Of a stretch of DNA of 64,000 nucleotides, positions 1-8,956 are shown one piece after another; position 1 is the first letter of the stretch, and each line of letters starts with the position of its first letter. The DNA comes from CADEFQ01 sp050185195. GTDB taxonomy: Bacteria > Pseudomonadota > Gammaproteobacteria > Steroidobacterales > Steroidobacteraceae. The notes beneath the pieces were generated by a model that was not told the origin of the DNA, made no database searches, and saw nothing but the letters and a program-made list of their open reading frames with translations. The position numbers were made by a program, and so were the translations under genes. The stretch lies in assembly GCA_050185195.1 (NCBI GenBank), contig JBFWZQ010000003.1, positions 62,001 to 126,000 on the forward strand, written 5' to 3'.

Positions 1-284
1 TTACGTTCGCATACGATCCGCTGAAGGCCGTACTGCGTTTCAAGGCTCGCATCGACCGGCTGGGGAAAGACACACCAGTGGCGCTGGCGTTGCAGCGTAG
101 CGAAGACGGCAAACCGGGGCCTGTGCTCGGGCTGATGCTGCGTGCCGGACAGGTGGCAGGCGAGTCGGAGCTGCACCTCACCCCACGGATGCACGCCGAT
201 CTGGCCGCGGGGCGGCTATTCGTTCGCCTCTACACTCGCAAGTGGCCATTGGGCGCGGCACAAGCCAGCCTGCCCACGCATTGA
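1..284 (+). CDS. CHRD-domain protein, C-terminal fragment (5' end outside window)
   Basis: The frame is open from base 3 to the TGA at 282-284, so this is the end of a gene that starts upstream. The visible ~93 residues end in LTPRMHADLAAGRLFVRLYT. This resembles the last strands of CHRD domains, where a 'LTP..LADL.AGRLYVNVHT' segment is typical. CHRD domains are beta-rich extracellular modules of unknown biochemical role, often in exported bacterial proteins. The usual HxG residues of the domain lie outside the window or are missing. The assignment rests on the C-terminal pattern only. The next gene begins 27 bases downstream in the same direction. Confidence 0.5.
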   Translation, partial: TFAYDPLKAVLRFKARIDRLGKDTPVALALQRSEDGKPGPVLGLMLRAGQVAGESELHLTPRMHADLAAGRLFVRLYTRKWPLGAAQASLPTH

Positions 285-311
285 CCTCGGCCTGTTGCCC
301 CAGGAGGCGAC

Positions 312-1964
312 TTGAAGGCACGAACTCCGATGATGGGATTGGTAACGGCCGCGCTTGCGTCGTGGCTGACGTGTTCGCCGGGTTGGGGAGCGCAAGCCAC
401 GATGCACGCGGTGCAGAACGCGGATGTGGTGATCAAGGGCGGGACGATCTACACCGGTGAGGACGCGGCGCCGTTTGTCGGCGACGTGGAAGTTCACGGC
501 GACCGGATTGTCTACGTCGGCCCTGCCAGGCAACTCAAGGCGAAGCGCGTGATCGACGCGCGGGGCCTGATCGTCACGCCGGGACTGATTGATGCGCACG
601 GGCATCCCGATACGTACATCCGTTCGAACGATTCGCGGCAGCGCCTCAACGCGCCCTGGCTCACCCAGGGCGTCAGCTCGATCGTCATTGGCGTGGACGG
701 CTTCGGCACGCCCGAGGTCAGGCACGACATCGAAGCGCTCGTGGCTTCCAGGATCGGCACCAATGTCATTCCCTTCGTTGGCTTCGGAGCAGTCCGGTCG
801 CGAGTCATCGGCAATGCCTCGCGGGCACCAACGGAGGTGGAACTGAACCGGATGAAGACCCTGGTTTTCAACGGCATGTGCGAAGGCGCCACTGGCCTTT
901 CCACGGGACTGTTCTACGCGCCGCAGAGCTTCGCCAGGGCGGATGAAGTGATCGCTCTCGCGAAGGAAGTCGCGCGGTTGGGCGGTTTGTACGACACCCA
1001 CCAGCGCGATGAATCGAACTACACCATCGGCGTGCTGGACTCGGTCAGGGAAGCGCTGCAAATTGGCCGTGAAGCCGGCCTGCCCGTTCACTTCGCGCAT
1101 CTCAAGGCACTGGGTGTCGACGTGCACGGACAGGCACCCGCGATCATCGCGTTGATCGACGAAGCGCGCACGACCGGCATGGAGGTCACGGCGGACCAGT
1201 ACCCGTGGCTGGCGTCCGGTACCAGCCTGGAGGCCGCACTGATCCCCCGGTGGGCGTTCGATGGCGGACGAGAGGCGTTGCTCGTGCGACTCGATACTCC
1301 TGCGCTGCTGCAGCGGATCCGCAGTGAAATGCGCGAGAACCTCAGGCGACGTGGCGGCGCAGGATCCTTGCTGCTGACTGGCAATGGTCGCTCGTGGAGC
1401 GGCAGGACCCTCGAGGATGTTGCGCAGAAATGGAAGCTCGCACCCATCGACGCCGCGATTCGCATCGTGCGTGACGACGGGCTGCGCACCGACGCTACGG
1501 TTGAACCGCAAGTACGCGAAAACGGGAGTCGTGTTGCGTCGTTCAACATGATTGAAGCGGACGTCGAGGCGATCATGAGGCAGCCATGGGTGATCACCGG
1601 GTCCGACGGCTCAGATGGACATCCGCGCCAATATGCGACGTTTCCGGAGAAATATGCCGTCTATGTCAGACAGCGACGTGTCATCGACCTCGTTGGCTTC
1701 GTGCGCCGATCTTCCGGGTTGGCGGCCGACATCTACAAACTCGACCGTCGTGGGTATCTCCGCCCCGGCTATTTCGCGGACGTGCTGGTATTTGATCCCG
1801 GGACCTATGCGCCCAAGGCCGACTACCTGCATCCCCGCATGTTGAGCACAGGCGTACGGGCACTGCTCGTCAACGGGGAACTGGCCGTCCTCGATGGCCA
1901 CGTGACGGGCGCCGCAGCCGGTCGCGGGTTGCTCCGGACTCCGCCAGAGGGCGTTTGCCCTTGA
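312..1964 (+). CDS. Exported N-acyl-D-amino-acid deacylase (D-aminoacylase family amidohydrolase)
   Basis: 550 residues. The start is a TTG at 312, chosen because AGGAGG lies at 302-307 and because it gives a basic N-terminus and hydrophobic stretch typical of a Sec signal peptide (cleavage near GWGAQA). The metal-dependent amidohydrolase signature PGLIDAHGH places HxH at residues 96/98. Later family motifs are DTHQRDE, VHFAHLKALG and GSDGSDGHPR. The last matches the 'D....HPR..G.FP' motif of D-aminoacylases. Such enzymes hydrolyse N-acyl-D-amino acids to a fatty or acetic acid plus the D-amino acid. The signal peptide suggests periplasmic action. Exact substrate specificity cannot be read from sequence, and a related dihydroorotase-like role is less likely. 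Confidence 0.85.
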   Translation: MKARTPMMGLVTAALASWLTCSPGWGAQATMHAVQNADVVIKGGTIYTGEDAAPFVGDVEVHGDRIVYVGPARQLKAKRVIDARGLIVTPGLIDAHGHPDTYIRSNDSRQRLNAPWLTQGVSSIVIGVDGFGTPEVRHDIEALVASRIGTNVIPFVGFGAVRSRVIGNASRAPTEVELNRMKTLVFNGMCEGATGLSTGLFYAPQSFARADEVIALAKEVARLGGLYDTHQRDESNYTIGVLDSVREALQIGREAGLPVHFAHLKALGVDVHGQAPAIIALIDEARTTGMEVTADQYPWLASGTSLEAALIPRWAFDGGREALLVRLDTPALLQRIRSEMRENLRRRGGAGSLLLTGNGRSWSGRTLEDVAQKWKLAPIDAAIRIVRDDGLRTDATVEPQVRENGSRVASFNMIEADVEAIMRQPWVITGSDGSDGHPRQYATFPEKYAVYVRQRRVIDLVGFVRRSSGLAADIYKLDRRGYLRPGYFADVLVFDPGTYAPKADYLHPRMLSTGVRALLVNGELAVLDGHVTGAAAGRGLLRTPPEGVCP

Positions 1965-1992
1965 ACGCCCGCACTTCGCGCGGCCTCCAGTC

Positions 1993-2655
1993 CTAGGTCC
2001 TGGGCAGGTGCGCCAGCAACCACGGCGCATAGGCATCCGCCACGTTGCGCACGCTGTCCGGTCCGCCGAGATCGGCGAGCTGCGTCATCTCGAGGCCCTG
2101 GTAACCGCACGGATTGATGCGCTTGAAGGGCGCGAGATCGAGGTTCACGTTGAGCGCAAGGCCGTGGTAGCTCGCGCCGCGGCGCACGCGGATGCCGATG
2201 CTCGCGAGCTTCGCGCCGTGCACGTACACGCCCGGCGCGCGCGGCTTCGTCTCCGCATAGATGTCGAGCGTGCCGGCGTAGTCGATCACCGATTTTTCAA
2301 GCGCACTCACGAGGTCGCGCACACCCATCCCCGCGCGGCGCAGGTCGATCAGCGGGTACACGACGAGCTGCCCCGGGCCGTGGTAGGTCACCTGCCCGCC
2401 GCGGTCGATCTGCACGACCGGTATGTCGCCGGGCGCGAGCAGGTGCGCCCGGTCGGCATTCATGCCGAGGGTGAAGACGGGCGGGTGCTCGAGCAGCCAG
2501 AGTTCGTCCGGTGTCCCGGGGCCGCGCTCGTCGGTGAACCGCTGCATCGCGCGCCAGGTCGGCTCGTAGTCGACGCGCCCCAGCCATTTGACCGCCGGTG
2601 CGCCGCGGCCCGCATCGGCCGCGCCCGGGTCAGTCGCGGCCGGGAACGGCAGCAT
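1993..2655 (-). CDS. lipB: Octanoyltransferase LipB
   Basis: 220 residues. It transfers the octanoyl group from acyl carrier protein to the lipoyl domains of E2 subunits and GcvH, the first step of endogenous lipoate synthesis in the cytoplasm. The family motif RGGQVTYHGPGQ is present, as is the catalytic cysteine segment INPCGYQGLEMTQ. The N-terminal ~20 residues before VKWLGRVDYEPTW are poorly conserved. The start overlaps the 3' end of lipA by 26 bases, so the two are co-transcribed and probably translationally coupled. It converges with the upstream deacylase gene, with 28 bases between the stops. Confidence 0.95.
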   Translation of the reverse strand: MLPFPAATDPGAADAGRGAPAVKWLGRVDYEPTWRAMQRFTDERGPGTPDELWLLEHPPVFTLGMNADRAHLLAPGDIPVVQIDRGGQVTYHGPGQLVVYPLIDLRRAGMGVRDLVSALEKSVIDYAGTLDIYAETKPRAPGVYVHGAKLASIGIRVRRGASYHGLALNVNLDLAPFKRINPCGYQGLEMTQLADLGGPDSVRNVADAYAPWLLAHLPRT

Positions 2656-3667
2656 GATCGGGCAGGCCCACGTTGTTGCCGGCGAGCGCCTGTTCCGCCC
2701 GATAGCTCGAGCGCACGAGCGGCCCGGACACGCATTCGCGAAAGCCGCGCGCCAGTCCCCATTCGCGATACAGCTTGAATTCCCCGGGTGCCACGTAGCG
2801 CTCGACCGGCAGGTGATTGAGCGTCGGGCGCAGGTATTGCCCGAGGGTCAGGATATCGACGCCGATCGCGCGCAGGTCGTCCATCGTCGTGGCGATCTCG
2901 TCGTCCGTCTCGCCGAGCCCGAGCATCAGGCTCGTCTTGGTCAGCACGCCCGGGCGGTGGCGCTTGGCGTGCGCGAGCACCGCGAGCGTCTGGTCGTAGC
3001 CGGCGCGCGGATCGCGCACCGGGTGCGTGAGGCGCCGCACCGTTTCGATGTTCTGCGCGAACACCTCGAGGCCCGAATCGACCACCGTCTCGACATCGCG
3101 CAGCACGCCGCTGAAATCGGGCGTGAGCGCCTCGACGGCGGTTGCAGGGTTCTGCGCCTTGATCGCGCGGATGCACGCCGCGTAGTGCGCGGCACCGCCG
3201 TCCGGCAGGTCGTCGCGATCGACGGAGGTGAGCACGACGTAGCGCAGTTTCATCAGCGCGACGGTGCGGGCCGCGTGCTGCGGCTCGTCCTGGTCGAGCC
3301 AGCCCCGCGGATTGCCGGTGTCGACGGCACAGAACCGGCACGCGCGCGTGCAGACCTTGCCCATCAGCATGATCGTGGCGGTGCCCGCGTTCCAGCACTC
3401 GCCGATGTTGGGGCACTTCGCTTCCTCGCAGACCGTCGCGAGCGCGTGGTCGTGTACCGCACGGCGCACGCTGTCGTAACCGGCACCGGCGGCCAGCGGC
3501 GCCTTGAGCCAGCGCGGCTTGCCGAGGAGGCCGCGGCGATCCGCCTCGCCCTGCGTCTTGATGCCGTCCTTGATGGCCGTAAAGCCTTGGGGAGTCTGGT
3601 ATTTCTCCCCGCTGCGGGCGGCGGGCGCGGACTCGCGCACGACGCGGATGCCTTTGAGTTCGGACAT
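2630..3667 (-). CDS. lipA: Lipoyl synthase LipA (radical SAM)
   Basis: 345 residues, the usual family length. It inserts two sulfur atoms into protein-bound octanoyl groups using two 4Fe-4S clusters. The auxiliary-cluster cysteines are in CEEAKCPNIGEC and the radical-SAM triad is in CTRACRFC. The C-terminal RSSYRAEQ segment contains the conserved RSSY. The ATG (3665-3667) is preceded by TAAAAT exactly six bases upstream (3674-3679) and by no clear Shine-Dalgarno sequence, which suggests a promoter that starts transcription at or next to the start codon. murU ends only four bases upstream, so read-through from amgK-murU is also likely. lipB follows with an overlap. Confidence 0.97.
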   Translation of the reverse strand: MSELKGIRVVRESAPAARSGEKYQTPQGFTAIKDGIKTQGEADRRGLLGKPRWLKAPLAAGAGYDSVRRAVHDHALATVCEEAKCPNIGECWNAGTATIMLMGKVCTRACRFCAVDTGNPRGWLDQDEPQHAARTVALMKLRYVVLTSVDRDDLPDGGAAHYAACIRAIKAQNPATAVEALTPDFSGVLRDVETVVDSGLEVFAQNIETVRRLTHPVRDPRAGYDQTLAVLAHAKRHRPGVLTKTSLMLGLGETDDEIATTMDDLRAIGVDILTLGQYLRPTLNHLPVERYVAPGEFKLYREWGLARGFRECVSGPLVRSSYRAEQALAGNNVGLPDHAAVPGRD

Positions 3668-3671
3668 GCCG

Positions 3672-4346
3672 CTATTTTACCGGATCGGCCGCATTGATCG
3701 CGGCGAGGCGCTCCGGCGTGCCGATGTCCTGCCACGGGCCCGTATACAGGCGCCCCGCGAGGCGTCGCGCGGCGATCGCGCGGCGAAGCAGCGGCAACAG
3801 CGGGAATCGGCCCGGCGCACAGCCCGCGAAGAACTGCGGCCGGTACACCCCGATGCCGGAATAGGTGTGCCGCGGCACGCCGGGCGAGGTTTCCTCGCCC
3901 ACGCGACCGGCGACGAGCGTGAAATCCCCGCGCGCGTGCTGCGGCGGGTTCGGCACGAGCACGAGGTGCGCGTCCGCATCCGCCTCGATCGCGAGTTGCG
4001 AGAACTCGAAGCTGGTCCAGACATCGCCGTTGACGACGAGGAACGGCTCGGCGCCGAGGAGCGGCAAAGCGCGGTGGATGCCGCCGCCTGTTTCATACGC
4101 CGCATCGCCTTCGTCGCTGTACTCGATGTGCAGGCCCCACGCGCGGCCGTCGCCGAGCGCCTCGCGGATGCGCGCGCCGAGCCAGGCGAGGTTCACCACC
4201 ACGTCGCGCACGCCGGCCCGCGCCAGCGCCTCGAGGTGATGCACGATGAGCGGCTTGCCGTGCACGGCCAGCAACGGCTTCGGCAGCGTATCGGTCAGCG
4301 GCCGCATGCGCTCGCCGCGCCCGGCCGCGAGGATCATCGCCCTCAT
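3672..4346 (-). CDS. murU: N-acetylmuramate alpha-1-phosphate uridylyltransferase MurU
   Basis: 224 residues. A nucleotidyltransferase with the N-terminal loop LAAGRGERMRPLTDTLPKPL, the core VVNGDVW and a C-terminal QDIGTPERL. With AmgK it converts recycled N-acetylmuramate to UDP-MurNAc, bypassing de novo synthesis and its fosfomycin-sensitive step (known for Pseudomonas). The frame stays open far upstream, but the ATG at 4344-4346 fits the family N-terminus. It overlaps the amgK stop as ATGA, indicating translational coupling. A generic mannose-1-phosphate guanylyltransferase annotation is common for this family; the amgK partner argues for MurU. Confidence 0.9.
   Translation of the reverse strand: MRAMILAAGRGERMRPLTDTLPKPLLAVHGKPLIVHHLEALARAGVRDVVVNLAWLGARIREALGDGRAWGLHIEYSDEGDAAYETGGGIHRALPLLGAEPFLVVNGDVWTSFEFSQLAIEADADAHLVLVPNPPQHARGDFTLVAGRVGEETSPGVPRHTYSGIGVYRPQFFAGCAPGRFPLLPLLRRAIAARRLAGRLYTGPWQDIGTPERLAAINAADPVK
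3674..3679 (-). promoter_or_regulatory. Candidate -10 box for lipA
   Basis: TAAAAT on the minus strand ends six bases before the lipA ATG and overlaps the murU TAG stop. No good -35 hexamer is visible 16-18 bases upstream. It is the same geometry (TAnnnT, six bases, ATG) seen at amgK, rlmI, lgt, sua5 and the 3-hydroxyanthranilate dioxygenase gene. Confidence 0.35.
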
Positions 4347-5374
4347 CGCAGCGCGAGTTCCCGCGCGTTCGCGGCGGGCAGGGCCGGCACGATGCGCGCT
4401 TCGATCCAGTGCGCGAAGGCCTGCAGCTCGCTGTAGCGCGCGCAGGCGTCGCGCACGTAATCGAGCGTCAGCGCGAGGTCCGCGAGGTAGCCCCGCTTGC
4501 CGTCGCGATACCAGAGCCGCGCGAAGATGCCGAGCACCTTGAGGTGGCGCTGCACGCCCGCGAGGTCGAACCAGCGCAGGAACTCGCGCTCGCTTGCACC
4601 CGCGGCCAGGCCTTCGCGCGCGATGCGCCGCCGGTATTCGCGCAACCAGCCCTCCACGCGCGCACGCGGCCAGTGGATGTAGCAGTCCTTCAGCAGCGAG
4701 ACGAGGTCGTAGCCGATCGGGCCCTCGAGCGCATCCTGGAAATCGATGATGCCGGGATTGCGGTCCTCGACGCGCATCAGGTTGCGCGAATGGAAGTCGC
4801 GATGCACGAACACGCGCGGCTGCGCGAGCGCCTCCGCGACCAGGAAATCGGAAGTGCGCACGATGAGGCCGAGTTCCGCGTCGTCGAGCGCGAGGCGCAG
4901 GTGGCGCGCGCAGAACCACTCGGGCATCAGGTCGAGCTCGCGCTGCAGGGCGCGACTGTCATAGGGCGGCAGCTCGCGCGCCGCCTCGAGCCCCCGCACC
5001 TGGATCGCAGCGAGCGCCGCGAGCGCGTCGCCATAGAGCCGGTCCACCTCTTCTCCCCGGGAGAGGCGCGCGAGATACGGCGTGTTGCCGAGGTCCTCGA
5101 GCAACACGAAGCCCTGCTCGATGTCGCTCGCGTGCACATGGGGCACGTGCACGCCGGTGGCCTCGAGCAGGCGCGAGACCTTGAGGTAGGGCCGCACGTC
5201 CTCGTGCCCCGGCGGCGCGTCCATCACGATCCAGGTCGCGCCGCCCTCGTGCACGCGAAAATAGCGGCGAAAGCTCGCATCGCCGGCCGCGAGCGCCAGG
5301 CGCTCGATGCGTCGGCCGAGCCCCGCCGTAAGCCACTCGCGCAACTGCGCGACGCGCGCGTCGTTTTCACTCAT
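4343..5374 (-). CDS. amgK: Anomeric N-acetylmuramate/N-acetylglucosamine kinase AmgK
   Basis: 343 residues with an aminoglycoside-phosphotransferase fold. The catalytic loop is FVHRDFHSRNLM and the metal-binding segment is IIDFQDA. It phosphorylates the anomeric hydroxyl of MurNAc and GlcNAc in the cytoplasm, feeding MurU. The open frame extends far upstream antisense to lptD. The ATG at 5372-5374 (MSENDARVAQL) was chosen because homologues start there and because TATAAT ends exactly six bases upstream. Position next to divergent lptD is conserved in Pseudomonas-like gammaproteobacteria, which supports the assignment. Confidence 0.9.
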   Translation of the reverse strand: MSENDARVAQLREWLTAGLGRRIERLALAAGDASFRRYFRVHEGGATWIVMDAPPGHEDVRPYLKVSRLLEATGVHVPHVHASDIEQGFVLLEDLGNTPYLARLSRGEEVDRLYGDALAALAAIQVRGLEAARELPPYDSRALQRELDLMPEWFCARHLRLALDDAELGLIVRTSDFLVAEALAQPRVFVHRDFHSRNLMRVEDRNPGIIDFQDALEGPIGYDLVSLLKDCYIHWPRARVEGWLREYRRRIAREGLAAGASEREFLRWFDLAGVQRHLKVLGIFARLWYRDGKRGYLADLALTLDYVRDACARYSELQAFAHWIEARIVPALPAANARELALR

Positions 5375-5380
5375 CGGCTC

Positions 5381-5388
5381 ATTATAAT
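5381..5388. promoter_or_regulatory. Palindromic double -10 box between amgK and lptD
   Basis: ATTATAAT is its own reverse complement, so a perfect TATAAT lies on both strands: 5383-5388 on plus for lptD and 5386-5381 on minus for amgK. Only 24 bases separate the two start codons. On the minus strand the expected transcription start falls on the amgK ATG. On the plus strand it falls a few bases before the lptD ATG at 5399. No strong -35 elements are visible. Confidence 0.5.
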
Positions 5389-5398
5389 GACACCGCAC

Positions 5399-7633
5399 AT
5401 GCTTCCCCCCCGTTGTGACCGGTTGGTCGTGCTCGCGCTCGGCGCCCTGCTGCTGCCGGAGGCTGCGCGGGCGGCCGACCCGCAGGCCCCCCTTTGTTTC
5501 GGCGCGCTCGAGGACGGTGGCCGGCTGCCGGCGTCGGTCGTGCCGGTGCGCGGTCCCGAGGATGCCAAGGCCCCCATCGATGTCTCGAGCGACGATGCCG
5601 CGCTCGGCGTCAACGGCGATGCCGTACTGTCGGGCAACGTGCAGGTCAAACAGGGCGATCGCGAGGTGCGGGCCGATCGCATGCGGTATGACGCGCAGGC
5701 GGGCAAGCTGGCCGTCGACGGCAATGTCGAGTACCGCGACCCCCTGCTGATCGTGCGGGGAACCTCCGGGCACTACTCGACGACGGGCGGCGCGCAGTTC
5801 GAGGGCGCGCAGTTCGAGCTGCCTTCGCGCCCCGCCCGGGGCACCGCGAAGTCGATGTCGGTCGATGCCGGGGGCAACGCGCGACTCGATGCGGTCACCT
5901 TCACGACCTGTCCGCTGGCCGACCCGGCATGGCAGCTGCGCGCCGACCGCATCGATCTCGACACGGAGCGCCGCAACGGCACCGGTCGCGGCACGCGCGT
6001 CGAGTTCAAGGGCGTGCCGATCTTCTACTCGCCCTGGATCTCGTTCCCGCTCGGCACCGCGCGCAAGAGCGGTTTCCTGTTTCCGGGCGCGGGCTATTCG
6101 ACGCGCAGCGGCGCGCAGCTCTCGGTGCCCTGGTACTGGAACATCGCGCCGAACTACGACCTCACGTTCGAACCGGTGGCCTTCGCGCGGCGCGGCGTCG
6201 ACATCGCGGGCGATTTTCGCTGGCTGACGCGCAGCAGCCTCGGCAAGCTCGATGTCTCGTACCTGCCCGACGACAGCCTCTTCCATGACGATCGCAGTTT
6301 CGCGCACCTCGTCAACCGTACCGGCCTGCCCGGCGGCTGGCGCCTCTCGATCGACGCGGCGAACGTGAGCGACACGCAGTATTTCGAGGATTTCGGCCAG
6401 GGTCCGGAGGGCACCAGCGTCGCCTTCGTCGGGCGGACCGCCGCGCTCACCTATCGCGACGCGCACTGGCGGCTGCGGGGCGCCTTCCAGGACTACCAGA
6501 CGATCGATGTCGACGTGGCGGACACCGATCGCCCCTATTCGATGTTGCCGCAGCTCTACGCGAGTGCCGATTTCAGCGTCGGGCGCAGCCTGCAACTGCG
6601 CTACGGCTTCGACGCCGAAGTGATCAACTTCGACCGCAACGTCGGCGTCACGGGCTGGCGCTACGACGCCGCGCCACATCTCGGCCTCGACTGGCAGGGC
6701 GCGGGTTATTTCGCGCGATCCGGCCTCAGCTGGCGCACCACCGGCTATTCACTGCAGGACACGGCGCCGGGCGCGGACGACTCGCCGCGCCGCAGCCTGC
6801 CGACTGCCACGCTCGACGCCGGCCTCGTCTTCGAGGGCGCGATGGGCTCCCGAAGCCAGCGGCGCCTCACGCTCGAACCGCGGGCGCTCTACGTCTATAC
6901 GCCCTATCGCAACCAGGATGCCCTGCCGGTCTTCGACACGGCGATCCCCGACCTCAATCTCGTGCAGCTCTTTCGCGCCAACCGTTATGTCGGCGGCGAT
7001 CGCGTGGGCGACGCGAACCAGGCGAGCTTCGGCGTGACCAGCCGCATCTTCGACGCGGACAGCGGCCGCCAGCTCCTCGCCGCCACCGTCGGCCAGACGG
7101 TGTACTTCGACGCCCCGCGCGTCGCACTGCCGGGAGAGGCCATCGCCGACCGGGACACATCGGACCTGATCGCCCAGGTCGCCCTCACGGCGCTGCGCGA
7201 CTGGACCGCCGACCTCGGCGTGCAGTGGAATCCGGAGAGCTCGGAACGTGAACGCATGCAGGTGCAACTGCAGTACCGCCCCGCGGCCACGAGCGTGGTG
7301 AACCTCGGCTATCGCTACCAGCGCGACCGCATCGACCAGGCCGATGCGTCGTTCGCATGGCCCGTCGCGGACCGCTGGAGCCTGTTCGGCCGCTACGTCT
7401 ATTCCCTGCACGACAACGAGACGCTCGACCAGTTCGCCGGTTTCGAATACCGCTCCTGCTGCTGGCGCCTGCGGGCGGTGGGCCGGCGCTTCGTGAGCAG
7501 CCGCACCGGCGAACGCGACACCGGCATCTACCTGCAGCTGGAACTCAGCGGCCTCGCCAGTGTCGGATCATCGGCCGTGGCTTTCCTCGAGGACGCAATT
7601 CGGGGATACTCACCGGCCGATCCAAGCCATTGA
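5399..7633 (+). CDS. lptD: LPS-assembly outer-membrane protein LptD
   Basis: 744 residues from the ATG at 5399; an in-frame ATG at 5387 would lie inside the -10 box and is less likely. A Sec signal peptide ends near ARAAD. The N-terminal beta-jelly-roll (about residues 50-160) receives LPS from LptA, and the rest is the beta-barrel. The cysteine pattern needed for the two inter-domain disulfides is kept: Cys33, Cys171 and adjacent Cys687-Cys688 near the C-terminus. The protein inserts LPS into the outer leaflet. surA follows after 17 bases, giving the classic lptD-surA-pdxA-rsmA-apaGH order. Confidence 0.96.
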   Translation: MLPPRCDRLVVLALGALLLPEAARAADPQAPLCFGALEDGGRLPASVVPVRGPEDAKAPIDVSSDDAALGVNGDAVLSGNVQVKQGDREVRADRMRYDAQAGKLAVDGNVEYRDPLLIVRGTSGHYSTTGGAQFEGAQFELPSRPARGTAKSMSVDAGGNARLDAVTFTTCPLADPAWQLRADRIDLDTERRNGTGRGTRVEFKGVPIFYSPWISFPLGTARKSGFLFPGAGYSTRSGAQLSVPWYWNIAPNYDLTFEPVAFARRGVDIAGDFRWLTRSSLGKLDVSYLPDDSLFHDDRSFAHLVNRTGLPGGWRLSIDAANVSDTQYFEDFGQGPEGTSVAFVGRTAALTYRDAHWRLRGAFQDYQTIDVDVADTDRPYSMLPQLYASADFSVGRSLQLRYGFDAEVINFDRNVGVTGWRYDAAPHLGLDWQGAGYFARSGLSWRTTGYSLQDTAPGADDSPRRSLPTATLDAGLVFEGAMGSRSQRRLTLEPRALYVYTPYRNQDALPVFDTAIPDLNLVQLFRANRYVGGDRVGDANQASFGVTSRIFDADSGRQLLAATVGQTVYFDAPRVALPGEAIADRDTSDLIAQVALTALRDWTADLGVQWNPESSERERMQVQLQYRPAATSVVNLGYRYQRDRIDQADASFAWPVADRWSLFGRYVYSLHDNETLDQFAGFEYRSCCWRLRAVGRRFVSSRTGERDTGIYLQLELSGLASVGSSAVAFLEDAIRGYSPADPSH

Positions 7634-7650
7634 AGCATCACGGAAAATCC

Positions 7651-8952
7651 ATGTCACGACCGATCCTTGCGGCGCTGGTCGCGCTGTGCGCCGCCGGCGC
7701 CGTCCACGCCCAGACCCGCGAACTGTCCGCGGGCGGTGAGCTCATCGACCGGGTCGCCGCGATCGTCAACGACGGCGTCGTCCTGAAAAGCGAACTCGAC
7801 GAACAACTGGCGCTCATCAGCTCGCGCCTGCGCCAGCAGGGCCTCGAGCTGCCGCCCGAGAGCGTGCTGCGCCAGCAGGTGCTCGAACGACTCGTCACGC
7901 AGGAAGTGCAGATGCAGCGCGCGAGCCGCGCGGGCCTCAAGGTCACCGACGAGATGGTCAACGGCGCCCTGCAGGACGTGGCGCGCCGGAACGGCATTCC
8001 ACTCGCGCAGTTGCCGCAGGCACTCGCGGGCCAGGGCATCGACTACGCCGGCTATCGCGACAACCTGCGCAAGGAAATCACGCTCTCCATGCTGCGCCAG
8101 CGCGATGTCGTCGCGCGCATCAACATCTCGCCGCGCGAACTCGACCAGTACCTCGAGCGCCAGAAGAATGCGCCGTCCGAGTCGACGTCGTACAACCTCT
8201 CGCACATCCTGATCGCGGTGCCGCTGGCGGCCACCACCGAGCAGCTCGCCGGCGCGGAAGCGCGCGCCGAGGACGTGCACCGGCGTGCCCTCGCGGGCGA
8301 GGACTTCGCGAAACTCGCCGTGGCATATTCCAACAGCCAGACGGCCCTCGAAGGTGGCGCACTCGGCTGGCGCAAGGGTACGGAGCTGCCGACCGTGCTG
8401 GCGGATGCCGTCGTGAAACTCAAGGCGGGCGAAGTGAGCGACATCATCCGCACGCCGACCGGTTATCACCTCGTGCGCGTGAACGAGGTCCGGAGCGGGG
8501 ACGCACCCTCGATCGTGCAGCAGGTGCACGCGCGGCACATCCTCATCAAGACGAACGAACTGCAGGACGACGCCACGGTCGAGCAGCGGCTCGACGCGGT
8601 GCGCGAGCGCATCGTCAAGGGCGAGGACTTCGCGGGGCTTGCCTCGACGCTGTCCGAGGACCCCGGCTCGGCGGCGGAAGGCGGCGACCTCGGCTGGACG
8701 AATCCGGGCACGTTCGTGCCGGAGTTCGAGGCGCAGCTCGCCTCGCTCAAGGAAGGGGAAATCAGCCGGCCGTTCCGCACGCAGTTCGGCTGGCACATCG
8801 TGCAGCTGCTCGGCCACCGCGAGATCGACAACAGCGCGGAAATGAAGCGCCAGCGGGCCTATGCGGCCCTGCGTGAAAGCAAGGCCGAAGAGGAGACCGA
8901 GCTGTGGCTGCGCCGGCTGCGTGACGAAGCCTTCGTCGACTACAAGATGTAA
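7651..8952 (+). CDS. surA: Periplasmic chaperone/peptidyl-prolyl isomerase SurA
   Basis: 433 residues with a Sec signal peptide (cleavage near AVHAQT), an N-terminal chaperone domain with the typical VNDGVVLKSELD segment, and two parvulin-type PpiC domains (roughly residues 170-275 and 285-385). Each PpiC domain carries an HILI segment and a 'G..LGW' motif. It escorts outer-membrane proteins, including LptD, to the BAM complex. The frame is open upstream into lptD, but the ATG at 7651 gives the signal peptide. pdxA starts four bases after its TAA. Confidence 0.96.
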   Translation: MSRPILAALVALCAAGAVHAQTRELSAGGELIDRVAAIVNDGVVLKSELDEQLALISSRLRQQGLELPPESVLRQQVLERLVTQEVQMQRASRAGLKVTDEMVNGALQDVARRNGIPLAQLPQALAGQGIDYAGYRDNLRKEITLSMLRQRDVVARINISPRELDQYLERQKNAPSESTSYNLSHILIAVPLAATTEQLAGAEARAEDVHRRALAGEDFAKLAVAYSNSQTALEGGALGWRKGTELPTVLADAVVKLKAGEVSDIIRTPTGYHLVRVNEVRSGDAPSIVQQVHARHILIKTNELQDDATVEQRLDAVRERIVKGEDFAGLASTLSEDPGSAAEGGDLGWTNPGTFVPEFEAQLASLKEGEISRPFRTQFGWHIVQLLGHREIDNSAEMKRQRAYAALRESKAEEETELWLRRLRDEAFVDYKM

Positions 8953-8956
8953 GCCC

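Noticed and set aside
216..1511. Long open frame antisense to the deacylase gene
   Set aside because: It is a GC-rich shadow frame with Arg/Ala/Gly-biased sequence and no domain, while the plus-strand gene has full amidohydrolase motifs and a ribosome site.
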